Assembly: GCA_009912175.1 (NCBI GenBank)
Contig: WNDQ01000003.1
Coordinates: forward strand, 47,858-111,857
Reading direction: 5' to 3'
Length of the DNA: 64,000 nucleotides
From: Paracidovorax wautersii
GTDB lineage: Bacteria; Pseudomonadota; Gammaproteobacteria; Burkholderiales; Burkholderiaceae_C
In this document: positions 21,658 to 31,495 of the stretch, in pieces
Layout of the letters: each line of letters opens with the position of its first letter
How positions within the stretch are numbered: position 1 is the stretch's first letter
Notes under the pieces: generated by a model
What the model was told of the DNA's origin: nothing
What the model saw: the letters and a program-made list of their open reading frames with translations, nothing else
Databases searched by the model: none
Program-made: the position numbers and the translations under genes

Positions 21658-21910
21658 AAAGCTTGACCTCTCGTGTGTTGGCCTTGCGCAGGCTGACGAT
21701 GCGCATGACCTCTGCGCGCTGAGTAAACACCACGACATACAGCCGCTTCTGAATGACCGCAAAGCCGATCTCGCGCAACTCGCGGTAGTCCCTGCGGGTG
21801 TCGGGGGAGCACAGGACATCGCCCCATTCGATGCCGGCCGCCAGGGACAAAGAAACACCGTGCTTCTCAATATTGACGGCATCTTTGGCAGGATCGAATT
21901 CAATGTCCAT
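21641..21910 (-). CDS. brnT: BrnT toxin, RelE-like ribonuclease
   Basis: An 89-residue protein of the BrnT family. It starts with the hallmark MDIEFDPAKDAVNIEKHGVS and contains RLYVVVFTQRAEVMRIVSLRKANTREVKLY, which carries the Arg and His/Lys residues of the RNase site. BrnT cleaves mRNA and halts growth unless bound by BrnA. The ATG follows the predicted -10 by only six bases, so the mRNA may be leaderless. Confidence 0.92.
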   Translation of the reverse strand: MDIEFDPAKDAVNIEKHGVSLSLAAGIEWGDVLCSPDTRRDYRELREIGFAVIQKRLYVVVFTQRAEVMRIVSLRKANTREVKLYEQAR

Positions 21911-21912
21911 GC

Positions 21913-21945
21913 AATTAATGTACGTACATTAATTAAGACCGTCAA
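21913..21945 (-). promoter_or_regulatory. brnTA promoter overlapped by a perfect 22-bp palindrome
   Basis: On the minus strand TTGACG (21940-21945) and TACATT (21917-21922) are separated by 17 bp, a good sigma-70 promoter. The palindrome at 21913-21934 (half-site AATTAATGTAC, followed by its exact complement) covers the -10 and most of the spacer. It is the obvious operator for the BrnA/BrnT complex. Confidence 0.75.
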
Positions 21946-22066
21946 GCTGGACCGTCGCCTCGCCGGCCTTTCCAGCTTGCTCGGTTTTCGCATGTCCTCA
22001 TCTGCTCAGAGTATTTGAAACAGGAATACTGAAAGCCTATGATTTCATGAAACGAATTCTTCAACC

Positions 22067-23041
22067 ATGGAACTGCGGCAACTCGAGGCCTTTGCGGCCA
22101 CCCTTTCGTCGGGCAGCGTCAGCGGCGCGGCGCGTTTGCTGGGGCGCTCGCAACCGGCCGTCAGCCGGCTGATCCAGGAGCTGGAGGCCGAGATCGGCTA
22201 TGCGCTGTTCCAGCGCGCCGGCCCGCGCGTGACGCCGACTGAACAGGGGTTTCTGCTGTTCGAGGACGTCGAGCGCGCGTTGCTGGGCCTGCGGCAGATC
22301 CGCGAACGTGCCGACGACATCGCGCGCGGGCGCAGCCGGCCGCTGCGGCTGGCGGCCACCAACGCGCTGGCGGTGGGGCTGCTGCCGGCGGCGCTGCAGC
22401 GCATTGCACCCCAGATCGAGGCCACGCCGCTGTCCATTCGCAGCGCGCCGGCCGAACAGGTCGTGCACGCGGTGCTGACCGGCTCGGCTCACTGGGGCCT
22501 GAGCAGCCTGCCGCTGGACCACAAGGGCCTGCAGGTGCACTGGGTGGCGCGGGCCTCGTGTGTGGTGGCGCTGCCCGAGGGCGATCCGCTGGCCGCGCAC
22601 GGCACGGTGCCGCTGGCGGCGCTGGCCACGCGCCGCGTCATCACCATGGCCAATCCCTACCGGCTGCGCCACCGCCTGGACCGCGCCTGGGCGCGCGCCG
22701 GCCTGAGCACGCGCCCCGATCTCCGGCCGCCGCAGATCGAGACCAATTCGTCCATGAACGCCCAGGCCCTCGTGCGCGCCGGGCTGGGCGTGGCGGTGCT
22801 GGAGCCGGCCACCGTGCTGGGCGCGCCGCTGCCGGGCGTGGTGGTGCGCGCGCTCGACGTGGGCATTCCCTTTTTCCCGGGCGTGGTCACGCCGCAGTCG
22901 CAGCCGCTGCACCCGGCCCTGCAGGCGCTGAGCGATGCGCTGCTGGAAACCGCGCGCGAGCTGCTGCCCGGCTGGCAGCAGTACCCCGCCCACGAGCACG
23001 CCGAACTGCTGCGCCAGTTGGGCGAGCCCGACGTCGACTGA
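22067..23041 (+). CDS. LysR-family transcriptional regulator (system B)
   Basis: A 324-residue regulator with an N-terminal helix-turn-helix (SGSVSGAARLLGRSQPAVSRLIQELEAEIGYALFQR) and a LysR effector domain. It resembles the branch that controls opine and amino-acid uptake (OccR/NocR-like), though this is a weak call. It is in the same direction as, and 44 nt before, the flavoprotein and ABC system B genes, which it probably regulates. It is divergent from brnTA. Confidence 0.88.
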   Translation: MELRQLEAFAATLSSGSVSGAARLLGRSQPAVSRLIQELEAEIGYALFQRAGPRVTPTEQGFLLFEDVERALLGLRQIRERADDIARGRSRPLRLAATNALAVGLLPAALQRIAPQIEATPLSIRSAPAEQVVHAVLTGSAHWGLSSLPLDHKGLQVHWVARASCVVALPEGDPLAAHGTVPLAALATRRVITMANPYRLRHRLDRAWARAGLSTRPDLRPPQIETNSSMNAQALVRAGLGVAVLEPATVLGAPLPGVVVRALDVGIPFFPGVVTPQSQPLHPALQALSDALLETARELLPGWQQYPAHEHAELLRQLGEPDVD

Positions 23042-23085
23042 ATACACACACGCCGCCCCGCCCCTCCTCCGATCTCACCCCTTCG

Positions 23086-24618
23086 ATGACCGCCGACGCC
23101 AACCCCCCCGGCCTTGCCCCGCAAGGACTGCCCGCCCTGGAGGCGCGGCTGCGCCAGGACCTGCAATGGCTGGCCCTGCCCGGCAAATCGTGGGTGCCGC
23201 CGCGCCAGGCCGATGATGGCCGCGACGCGCTGCCCGTGACCATCATCGGCGGCGGCATGGCCGGCCTGGCGCTGGCCGCCGCGCTCAAGCTGCAGGGCAT
23301 TCCCGCCGTCTGTTTCGACCAGTCGCCGCCGGGCTTTGAAGGCCCGTGGGCCACCACTGCGCGCATGGAGACGCTGCGCTCGCCCAAGGAACTGCCCGGC
23401 CCCGCGCTGGGCCTGCCGTCGCTGACCTTTCGCGCCTGGTTCGAGGCGCAGTTCGGCCTGCCGGCCTGGCAGGCGCTCGACAAGATTCCGCGCCTGCAGT
23501 GGATGGACTACCTGCGCTGGTTCCGCCAGGTGCTGGCGCTGGAGGTGCGCAACCACCAGCGTGTGCTCGACGTCATCCCGCACGCCGGCCACACCGAGCT
23601 GCGGGTGGCCGACCTGAGCGAGGGCGGCCAGGCTTACACCGTGGCCGCGCGCCACCTGGTGATCGCCAGCGGCCACGACGGCCTGGGCGGCGCCGTGGTG
23701 CCCGACTGGGCGCACGCCTTGCCCGCCGGCCGCTGGGCGCATTCGTCGCACGACTACGACGTGGCCGCGCTGCGTGGCCAGCGTGTGGTGGTGATCGGCG
23801 GCGCCGCCTCGGCCATGGACAGCGCGGCCAGCGCGCTCGAAGCGGGCGCGGCGCGCGTGGACCTGCTGATCCGCCAGGACGACCTGCCGCGCGTCAACAA
23901 GAGCAAGGGCGCGGGCAGCCCCGGCATGCTGCACGGCTACTGGCAACTGCCCGACGACTGGAAGTGGCGGCTGCACCACTACATCCAGGACCAGAAGATT
24001 CCGCCGCCGCACGGCAGCACGCTGCGCGTTTCGCGCCATGCCAACGCGCACTTCCATTTCGGAGCCGCCGTGCAGGCCGCCAGCCAGCGTGCCGACGGCC
24101 GCCTGCGCCTGACGACCGCCAAGGGCCCCATCGCGGCCGACTTCGTCATCTTCTGCACGGGCTTTGGCATCGACTGGTCGCTGCGCCCCGAATACGCGCG
24201 GCTGGCGCCGCACGTGCGCCGCTGGAGCGACCGCTACACGCCGCCGCCCGGCCTGGACAACGCCGAGCTGGCGGCCTCGCCCGATCTGGGCCCGGCCTTC
24301 GAACTGTTGCCGCGCACGCCCGACGCGCCGGCCGGCCTGGCACGTGTGCACGCCTTCTGTTTTCCGGCCGCGCTCTCGCAAGGCGCGGGCGCGGGCGACA
24401 TCCCGCAGATCAGCGCCGGCGCGCAGCGGCTGGCCCAGGCGCTGGCCGCCGCGCTGCTGGCCGAGGACATCGAGACCCACTTCCAGACCCTGCAGCGCTA
24501 CGACGACCCGGAGCTGGTCGGCGACGAATGGACACCCGCCGAATTCCCGCCGTATCGGGAGGATGAGGGCGAGGAAAAAGCGCAAGCCCCCGCCGCCGAG
24601 GCCGGGAGCCGCGCATGA
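23086..24618 (+). CDS. FAD/NAD(P)-binding oxidoreductase, monooxygenase-like
   Basis: A 510-residue flavoprotein with two Rossmann motifs, GGGMAG at 55-60 and VVVIGGAASAMDSA near 240. This is the layout of flavin-containing monooxygenases and lysine/ornithine N-hydroxylase relatives. CTGFGIDWSL resembles the second FAD-side motif. It overlaps the permease start by 4 nt (ATGA), so it belongs to the system B operon and probably oxidises the imported compound or a product of it. The start at 23086 is the first methionine after the lysR stop. Confidence 0.82.
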   Translation: MTADANPPGLAPQGLPALEARLRQDLQWLALPGKSWVPPRQADDGRDALPVTIIGGGMAGLALAAALKLQGIPAVCFDQSPPGFEGPWATTARMETLRSPKELPGPALGLPSLTFRAWFEAQFGLPAWQALDKIPRLQWMDYLRWFRQVLALEVRNHQRVLDVIPHAGHTELRVADLSEGGQAYTVAARHLVIASGHDGLGGAVVPDWAHALPAGRWAHSSHDYDVAALRGQRVVVIGGAASAMDSAASALEAGAARVDLLIRQDDLPRVNKSKGAGSPGMLHGYWQLPDDWKWRLHHYIQDQKIPPPHGSTLRVSRHANAHFHFGAAVQAASQRADGRLRLTTAKGPIAADFVIFCTGFGIDWSLRPEYARLAPHVRRWSDRYTPPPGLDNAELAASPDLGPAFELLPRTPDAPAGLARVHAFCFPAALSQGAGAGDIPQISAGAQRLAQALAAALLAEDIETHFQTLQRYDDPELVGDEWTPAEFPPYREDEGEEKAQAPAAEAGSRA

Positions 24619-25586
24619 CCGGCTGGCTGCTGCGCCGCGTCGGCCAGGCCCTGCTGGTCGTGCTGGCCATGACGCTGGTGGTCTTCGTCGGCCTGCACGC
24701 CATCGGGAACCCGGTCGACATCCTGCTGGGCGAGGACATGACGCAGCAGGAGAGGCTGGCCGCCATCGCCCGCCTGGGCCTGGACCAGCCGCTGTGGCAC
24801 CAGTACCTGGCCTTTCTGTGGAACGCCGCGCAGGGCGAGCTGGGCCGCAGCTTCGTCTATGACATGAGCGCCATCGCGCTCATCCTGCAGCGCCTGCCCG
24901 CCACGCTGGAGCTGGCCCTGGCCGCCATGGTGATGGCCGTGCTGATCGGCGTGCCGCTCGGGCTGTACGCGGGCCTGCGGCCCGAGCACCCGCTGGCCAA
25001 GGCCATCATGGCGGGCAGCATCCTGGGCTTTTCGCTGCCCTCGTTCTGGGTCGCGCTGATGCTGATCCTGGTGTTTGCCGTGCAGCTCGGCTGGCTGCCC
25101 GCCAGCGGGCGCGGCGAGACGGTGCAGATCTGGGGCGTGGCCTGGTCGTGGCTGACGCTGGACGGCCTGCGCCACCTGCTGCTGCCAGCCTTCAACCTGG
25201 CGCTGTTCAAGGTCTCGCTGGTGCTGCGCCTGACCCGCGCCGGCGTGCGCGAGGTGGTGCTGCAGGACCACGTCAAGTTCGCGCACGCCAAGGGCCTGCG
25301 GCCCGCGCGCGTGGTGCTCATGCACGTGCTGCGCAACACGCTGATCCCGCTGGTCACGGTGCTGGGGCTGGAGCTGGGCTCGACCATCGCCTACGCCGTC
25401 GTCACCGAAAGCATCTTCGCCTGGCCTGGCGCCGGCAAGCTCATCCTGGACAGCATCTACGCGCTCGACCGCCCGGTCATCGTGGCCTACCTGATGGTGG
25501 TCGTGCTGCTGTTCGTGGGCGTCAACCTGATCGTCGACATCGCCTACCGGCTGCTCGACCCACGCGTGAGGCTGGCCACACGATGA
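24615..25586 (+). CDS. ABC transporter permease, DppB type (system B)
   Basis: A 323-residue inner-membrane permease (first helix VGQALLVVLAMTLVVFVGLHAIG; EAA loop DHVKFAHAKGLRPARVVLMHVLRN). It overlaps its neighbours on both sides by 4 nt. It is closely similar to the system D permease at 42771, for example the shared FSLPSFWVALMLILVF-like region, showing common descent. Confidence 0.93.
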   Translation: MTGWLLRRVGQALLVVLAMTLVVFVGLHAIGNPVDILLGEDMTQQERLAAIARLGLDQPLWHQYLAFLWNAAQGELGRSFVYDMSAIALILQRLPATLELALAAMVMAVLIGVPLGLYAGLRPEHPLAKAIMAGSILGFSLPSFWVALMLILVFAVQLGWLPASGRGETVQIWGVAWSWLTLDGLRHLLLPAFNLALFKVSLVLRLTRAGVREVVLQDHVKFAHAKGLRPARVVLMHVLRNTLIPLVTVLGLELGSTIAYAVVTESIFAWPGAGKLILDSIYALDRPVIVAYLMVVVLLFVGVNLIVDIAYRLLDPRVRLATR

Positions 25587-26512
25587 CCCGCCTGACCGCG
25601 CTTCTGCGGCGCCCGTTCGGGCGCACCGCCTCCGGCCAGCCCTCGCCCTGGCGCCTGGCCGCGCGCGAGCTGCTGGCCTCGCCCGTGGCGCTGCTGTCGC
25701 TGCTCGTGCTGCTGGCCATCGTGCTGGCCGCCCTCTTCGCGCCCTGGATCGCGCCGCAGAACCCCTACGACCTGCTGCAGCTCGACGTGCTCGACGCGCG
25801 GCTGCCGCCAGGCTCGCCCAGCGAATCCGGCGGCTACACCTACTGGCTGGGCAGCGACGGCCAGGGGCGCGACTTGCTTTCGGCCATCGTCTACGGCCTG
25901 CGCATCAGCCTGGCCGTGGGCATCGGCTCGGCCGTGGTGGCGGCGGCCGTCGGCACGCTGGTCGGGCTGCTGGCGGCCTACTGCGGCGGGCGCGTGGACG
26001 CCTTGCTGATGCGGCTGGTCGACCTGCTGCTGTCGTTTCCCACCATCTTGCTGGCGCTGATGATCCTGGCCTACCTGGGCAAGGGCATAGTCAACGTGAT
26101 GCTCACGCTGGTGCTGGTCGAATGGGCCTACTACGCACGCACCGCGCGCGGCCAGGCGCTGGTCGAATCGCGCCGCGAATACGTGGACGCCGCGCGCGGC
26201 CAGGCGCTGGCGCCCTGGCGCATACTGACCGGCCACATTCTGCCCAACTGCCTGCCGCCGCTGATCGTGATCGGCACGCTGCAGGTCGCGCGCGCCATCA
26301 CGCTGGAGGCCACGCTGTCCTTCCTGGGCCTGGGCGTGCCCATCACCGAGCCCTCGCTCGGCCTTTTGATCGCCAACGGCTTTCAGTTCATGCTCTCCAA
26401 CGAATACTGGATCAGCGTCTTTCCGGGCATCGCGCTGCTGATCACCATCGTCGCCATCAACCTGGTCGGCGACCGCCTGCGCGACGTGCTCAACCCGAGG
26501 CTGCAACGATGA
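25583..26512 (+). CDS. ABC transporter permease, DppC type (system B)
   Basis: A 309-residue permease with the OppC_N helix (SLLVLLAIVLAALFAPWIAP) and the EAA loop (EYVDAARGQALAPWRILTGHILPN). Start ATG 25583 overlaps the previous stop by 4 nt, and its own stop overlaps the next gene by 4 nt. It is paralogous to the gene at 43742, including the GSDGQGRDLLSA-type motif. Confidence 0.93.
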   Translation: MTRLTALLRRPFGRTASGQPSPWRLAARELLASPVALLSLLVLLAIVLAALFAPWIAPQNPYDLLQLDVLDARLPPGSPSESGGYTYWLGSDGQGRDLLSAIVYGLRISLAVGIGSAVVAAAVGTLVGLLAAYCGGRVDALLMRLVDLLLSFPTILLALMILAYLGKGIVNVMLTLVLVEWAYYARTARGQALVESRREYVDAARGQALAPWRILTGHILPNCLPPLIVIGTLQVARAITLEATLSFLGLGVPITEPSLGLLIANGFQFMLSNEYWISVFPGIALLITIVAINLVGDRLRDVLNPRLQR

Positions 26513-27518
26513 ACGCGCCGCTGCTGGACGTGCGCGGCCTGCGCACCGAATTCGACACCCGCGCCGGCCTGGTGCGCGCGGTCGACGACGTGTCGTTCAC
26601 GCTGGCGCGCGGGCGCGTGCTGGGCCTGGTCGGCGAATCGGGCTCGGGCAAGTCGGTCACGGGCTTTTCCATCATGGGCCTGCTCGACGCGCCTGGCCGC
26701 GTGGCCTGGGGCGAGGTGCTGTTCGAAGGCCAGGACCTGCTGCGCCTGGACGCCGCCGCGCTGCGCGAGGTGCGCGGACGGCGCATCGCCATGATCTTCC
26801 AGGACCCGATGATGACGCTCAACCCGGTGCTGCGCGTGGAGGCGCAGATGATCGAGGCCGTGCTCGCGCACGAGCGCATCGGCCGCCGCGCCGCGCACGA
26901 ACGTGCACTGCAGGCGCTGGCGCTGACCGGCATGCCCAGCCCCGAAGAGCGGCTGCGCGCCTACCCACATCAACTGTCGGGCGGCATGCGCCAGCGCGTG
27001 GCCATTGCCATCGCGCTGCTGCACAAGCCCGACCTCATCATTGCCGACGAGCCGACCACGGCGCTGGACGTGACCATCCAGGCGCAGATCCTGCACGAGG
27101 TGCGGCGCCTGGTGCAGGAGCAAGGCACCTCGCTGATCTGGATCAGCCACGACCTGTCGGTGGTGGCGGGCCTGGCCGACGACATCGCCGTGATGTATGC
27201 CGGTCGCGTGGTCGAGCATGGTGCCACCGACGACGTGATCGACCGCCCGCAACACCCCTACACACAAGGGCTGATCGCCAGCCTGCCGTCCAACAACACG
27301 CCGGGCCAGCGCCTGCGCCAGATCCCCGGCATGGCGCCCAGCCTGGCCGCGCTGCCGCCCGGCTGCGCCTTTGCCGAACGCTGCGCGCGCGCCAGCAGCC
27401 GCTGCGGCGAACGCCCCGCGCTGGCGCCGGCCAGCACCCCGGGCGACGCCACAGCCACACCGCACCGCGTGCGCTGCGTGCACCCGGGCCCCGCGCCCGT
27501 GGCTTTGGAGGCCGGGGT

Positions 27519-27522
<4 letters not shown>
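26509..27522 (+). CDS. ABC transporter ATP-binding protein, DppD type (system B)
   Basis: A 337-residue ATPase: Walker A GESGSGKS near residue 43, signature [14 protein letters not shown], Walker [13 protein letters not shown], and an H-loop SHDL. The oligopeptide-type C-terminal domain includes [14 protein letters not shown], a Cys-rich segment found in many Opp/Dpp ATPases, where it can hold an Fe-S cluster. It forms a heterodimer with the DppF-type protein encoded next. Confidence 0.93.
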
Positions 27523-28529
<1,007 letters not shown>

Positions 28530-28577
28530 GCACACCACCGTTCCTCTTTCTTCACCCTTGAAACCAGGCCCCTGACC

Positions 28578-30182
28578 ATGAGACTTCGACACCCTTCCCT
28601 CCTGGCTGCCGCGCTGCTGGCGGCGTCGCTGGCGCCCCTGGGCGCGGCCGCGCAGGCACCCGCGGCCAAGTCGCAGACGCTGCGCATCGCCTTCGCCGAC
28701 CCGATTTCCTCGGCCGACCCGCAGCTCAACAACCACGCGGGCGACCGTTCGCTGGCGCTGCAGATTTTTGATTCCATCGTCGACCGTCACGACAGCGGCA
28801 ACCTGCCCAGCCTGGCGCAGAGCTGGCGCACGATCGACGAGCGCACGTGGGAGTTCAAGCTCAACCCCAAGATCACCTGGCACGACGGCAAGCCGCTGAC
28901 CGCGCAGGACATCGCCTTCTCGTTCCAGCGCGCACGCAGCGTGCCGGGCTCGGTGGCGTCCTACGCGGGCCGCCTGCGTGTGATCGAGTCGGTGCAGACG
29001 CCCGACGCGCACACCGTCATCATCAAGACCAACGTGCCCGCGCCCGGCCTGCTGCAGGACATCGGCGCCGTCTACGTGGTCAGCCGGCACGTGGGTGAAA
29101 AAGCCACCACCGAGGACTACAACGCCGGCCGTGCCGTCATTGGCACCGGCCCCTACAAGCTGGTCTCGTACACGCCCGGCGACCGCTCGGTGCTGGAGCG
29201 CTACGATGGCTACTGGGGCAAGAAGGCCGAGTGGGCGCGCGTGGAATACCGCTTCGTCAACAACCCGGCCGCACGCACCGCTGCGCTGCTGGCCGGCGAC
29301 GTCGACGTGATCGACAAGGTCTCGCCCGCCGACGTGCAGCGGCTGCGCCAGGCCAAGGGCATCGCCGTGCACGCCTACCCCGGCCTGCGCGCGCTGCTGA
29401 TCCAGCCGAGCTTCCGGCCCGGCCCCAACGAGTTCATCCGCGACAACGCCGGCCAGCCGCTGCCGCAGAACCCGCTGGCCGACGTGCGGGTGCGCCGCGC
29501 GCTGTCGCTGGCCATCAACCGCAACGCCATCGCCGACCGCATCCTTCAGAACACCGTCACGCCCGCCAGCCAGGACATGCCCAAGGGCACGGCCGGCTAC
29601 AACCCCGACATCGCGCCCACGCCCTATGACGCCGAACGCGCGCGCAAACTGCTGGCCGAGGCCGGCTACCCGCAGGGCTTTCAGCTGACCGTGCACGTGC
29701 CCGGCGACCGCTACCCGCAGGCGCCCGAGGCGCTGCAGGCCGTGGCCCAGTTCTGGACACGCATCGGCGTCAAGACCACGCTGGAGACCGTGCCGTGGGC
29801 GCTCTATTCCAGCCGCGCCAATAAGAACGAATTCGCCGTGAGCGTGCTGGCCTGGGGCAACGGCACGGGCGAGCTGGGCTACGCGCTGGTCAACGTGTTC
29901 GCCACCGTCGACGCCTCCAAGGGCCTGGGCGCCTCCAACTGGGGCCGCTACAGCAACACCGCGCTGGATCAGGCGCTGGCCGCCTACACGCAGGAGTTCG
30001 ACACCGGCCGGCAGGAATCCATCCTGCGCCACGCCGCGCGCCTGCTGGACGACGACCAGGCCGTGATCCCGCTGTTCCACTACCAGAACATCTGGGCCTC
30101 GCGCGCCGACCTCAAGGTCACGCCTTACGTGAGCGACCGCACCGCCGCGCAGATGGTCACGCGCGTCAAGGCCACGCCATGA
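28578..30182 (+). CDS. ABC transporter family-5 substrate-binding protein (system B)
   Basis: A 534-residue periplasmic receptor with a Sec signal peptide (LLAAALLAASLAPLGAAAQA) and family motifs ITWHDGKPLTAQDIAFS and IGTGPYKLVSY. It follows the ATPase genes by 48 nt and overlaps the BAAT-family gene by 4 nt. It belongs to a different branch from the system A receptors but is similar to the system D receptor at 46675. The ligand is unknown. Confidence 0.9.
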   Translation: MRLRHPSLLAAALLAASLAPLGAAAQAPAAKSQTLRIAFADPISSADPQLNNHAGDRSLALQIFDSIVDRHDSGNLPSLAQSWRTIDERTWEFKLNPKITWHDGKPLTAQDIAFSFQRARSVPGSVASYAGRLRVIESVQTPDAHTVIIKTNVPAPGLLQDIGAVYVVSRHVGEKATTEDYNAGRAVIGTGPYKLVSYTPGDRSVLERYDGYWGKKAEWARVEYRFVNNPAARTAALLAGDVDVIDKVSPADVQRLRQAKGIAVHAYPGLRALLIQPSFRPGPNEFIRDNAGQPLPQNPLADVRVRRALSLAINRNAIADRILQNTVTPASQDMPKGTAGYNPDIAPTPYDAERARKLLAEAGYPQGFQLTVHVPGDRYPQAPEALQAVAQFWTRIGVKTTLETVPWALYSSRANKNEFAVSVLAWGNGTGELGYALVNVFATVDASKGLGASNWGRYSNTALDQALAAYTQEFDTGRQESILRHAARLLDDDQAVIPLFHYQNIWASRADLKVTPYVSDRTAAQMVTRVKATP

Positions 30183-31483
30183 GCACGCCGCGCCTGAGCG
30201 TCGAGCCCGCCGACACGCTGATCGACGTGCCGCGCCACATCACGCTGGCGGGCCTGGCGCCCGGCGAGACCGTGCGGCTGGCCTCCGCCACCGTGCGCGG
30301 CGCGGCTACCTGGCGCAGCCAGGCGACCTTTCGTGCCGATGCCGACGGCACGGTCGACCTGCAGCGCGATGCGCCCATCGACGGCGATTACCAGGGCGTG
30401 CACGGCCTGGGCCTGGTCTGGTCGCAAGCGCCCGAAACCACGGGTCCGCGCGAGCTGTTCCCGACCGACGTGCGCCAGCTGCTGGTCACAAACATCACCG
30501 CGCACACCCAGGCGGGCGCTCTTGAGGCCACGCTGACGCAGCGCCTGGCCGGCCCCGGCGTGACGCGCCGCGAGGTGCGCGAGGACGGGCTGGTCGGCAC
30601 GCTCTACCTGCCGCCCGGCGACGGGCCGCACCCGGCCGTGATCGTGCTCAATGGCTCGGGCGGCGGCATCAACGAACCGCGCGCCGCGCTCTACGCCTCG
30701 CACGGCTATGCAGCCTTCGCGCTGGCCTACTTCAAGGCGCCGGGCCTGTCCGACTACATCTCCAACACGCCGCTGGAGTACTTCAAGACCGGCCTGGACT
30801 GGGTGCGGCGCGAAGTGCGCCCGGCGGGCGGTTTTGTGGCGCTGTCGGGCCAGTCGCGCGGCGGCGAACTGGTGCTGCTGCTGGCCACGCTGTTTGCGGC
30901 CGACGTCTCGGCCGTGCTGGCCTACGTGCCCGGCGCGGTCGTGCACGGCGGGCAGAACGCGGCCGACCCGGCCGTGGGCCGCGACGGGCCGGCCTGGCTC
31001 TACCAGGGCCAGGCGCTGCCCTATGTGTGGCAGAACAACCGCACGGCCACCTGGGCGCCTTACGACGAAGGGCCCGAGCCGCGCCGCAACGAACGCGCCA
31101 TCCGCACCGCCCTGCTAGATGCCGACGCCGTGGCGCGCGCACGCATCCCGGTCGAGAAGATCCAGGGCCCCGTGCTGCTGCTGTCGGGCACGGACGACGG
31201 CTCCTGGCCGTCGAGCGTCTACACCCGCATGGTGGCCGACACGCTGGCCGACGCCGGCCATCCTTACCCGGTCGAGCGACTGGATTTCGAGGGCACGGGC
31301 CACAGCATCCTGTTCCCCTTCGTGCCCACCACGCAGCTCGTCTACTGCCACCCGGTATCGGGGCGCAGCAGCAGCGTCGGCGGCACGCCGGCCGCCAACG
31401 CGCTGGCCGACGAACAGTCCTGGTTGGCCGCACGGCGCTTCCTGGCCCAGGCGGTGCAAGACCATCTTTCAGCCCATTCCTGA
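30179..31483 (+). CDS. Acyl-CoA thioesterase/BAAT family protein
   Basis: A 434-residue protein with the N-terminal thioester hydrolase/bile-acid transferase beta domain (PADTLIDVPRHITLAGLAPGETVRL) and a C-terminal BAAT alpha/beta-hydrolase domain. The likely nucleophile is the Ser of SGQSRGG (Cys in the animal conjugating enzymes), with an Asp in GTDDGSW and a His in GTGHSILFPF. It lies at the end of the system B transport operon. It would cleave thioesters or acyl amides, or transfer acyl groups. This is an unusual partner for a peptide-type importer. Confidence 0.85.
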   Translation: MSTPRLSVEPADTLIDVPRHITLAGLAPGETVRLASATVRGAATWRSQATFRADADGTVDLQRDAPIDGDYQGVHGLGLVWSQAPETTGPRELFPTDVRQLLVTNITAHTQAGALEATLTQRLAGPGVTRREVREDGLVGTLYLPPGDGPHPAVIVLNGSGGGINEPRAALYASHGYAAFALAYFKAPGLSDYISNTPLEYFKTGLDWVRREVRPAGGFVALSGQSRGGELVLLLATLFAADVSAVLAYVPGAVVHGGQNAADPAVGRDGPAWLYQGQALPYVWQNNRTATWAPYDEGPEPRRNERAIRTALLDADAVARARIPVEKIQGPVLLLSGTDDGSWPSSVYTRMVADTLADAGHPYPVERLDFEGTGHSILFPFVPTTQLVYCHPVSGRSSSVGGTPAANALADEQSWLAARRFLAQAVQDHLSAHS

Positions 31484-31495
31484 TTCCTTTCCGAC

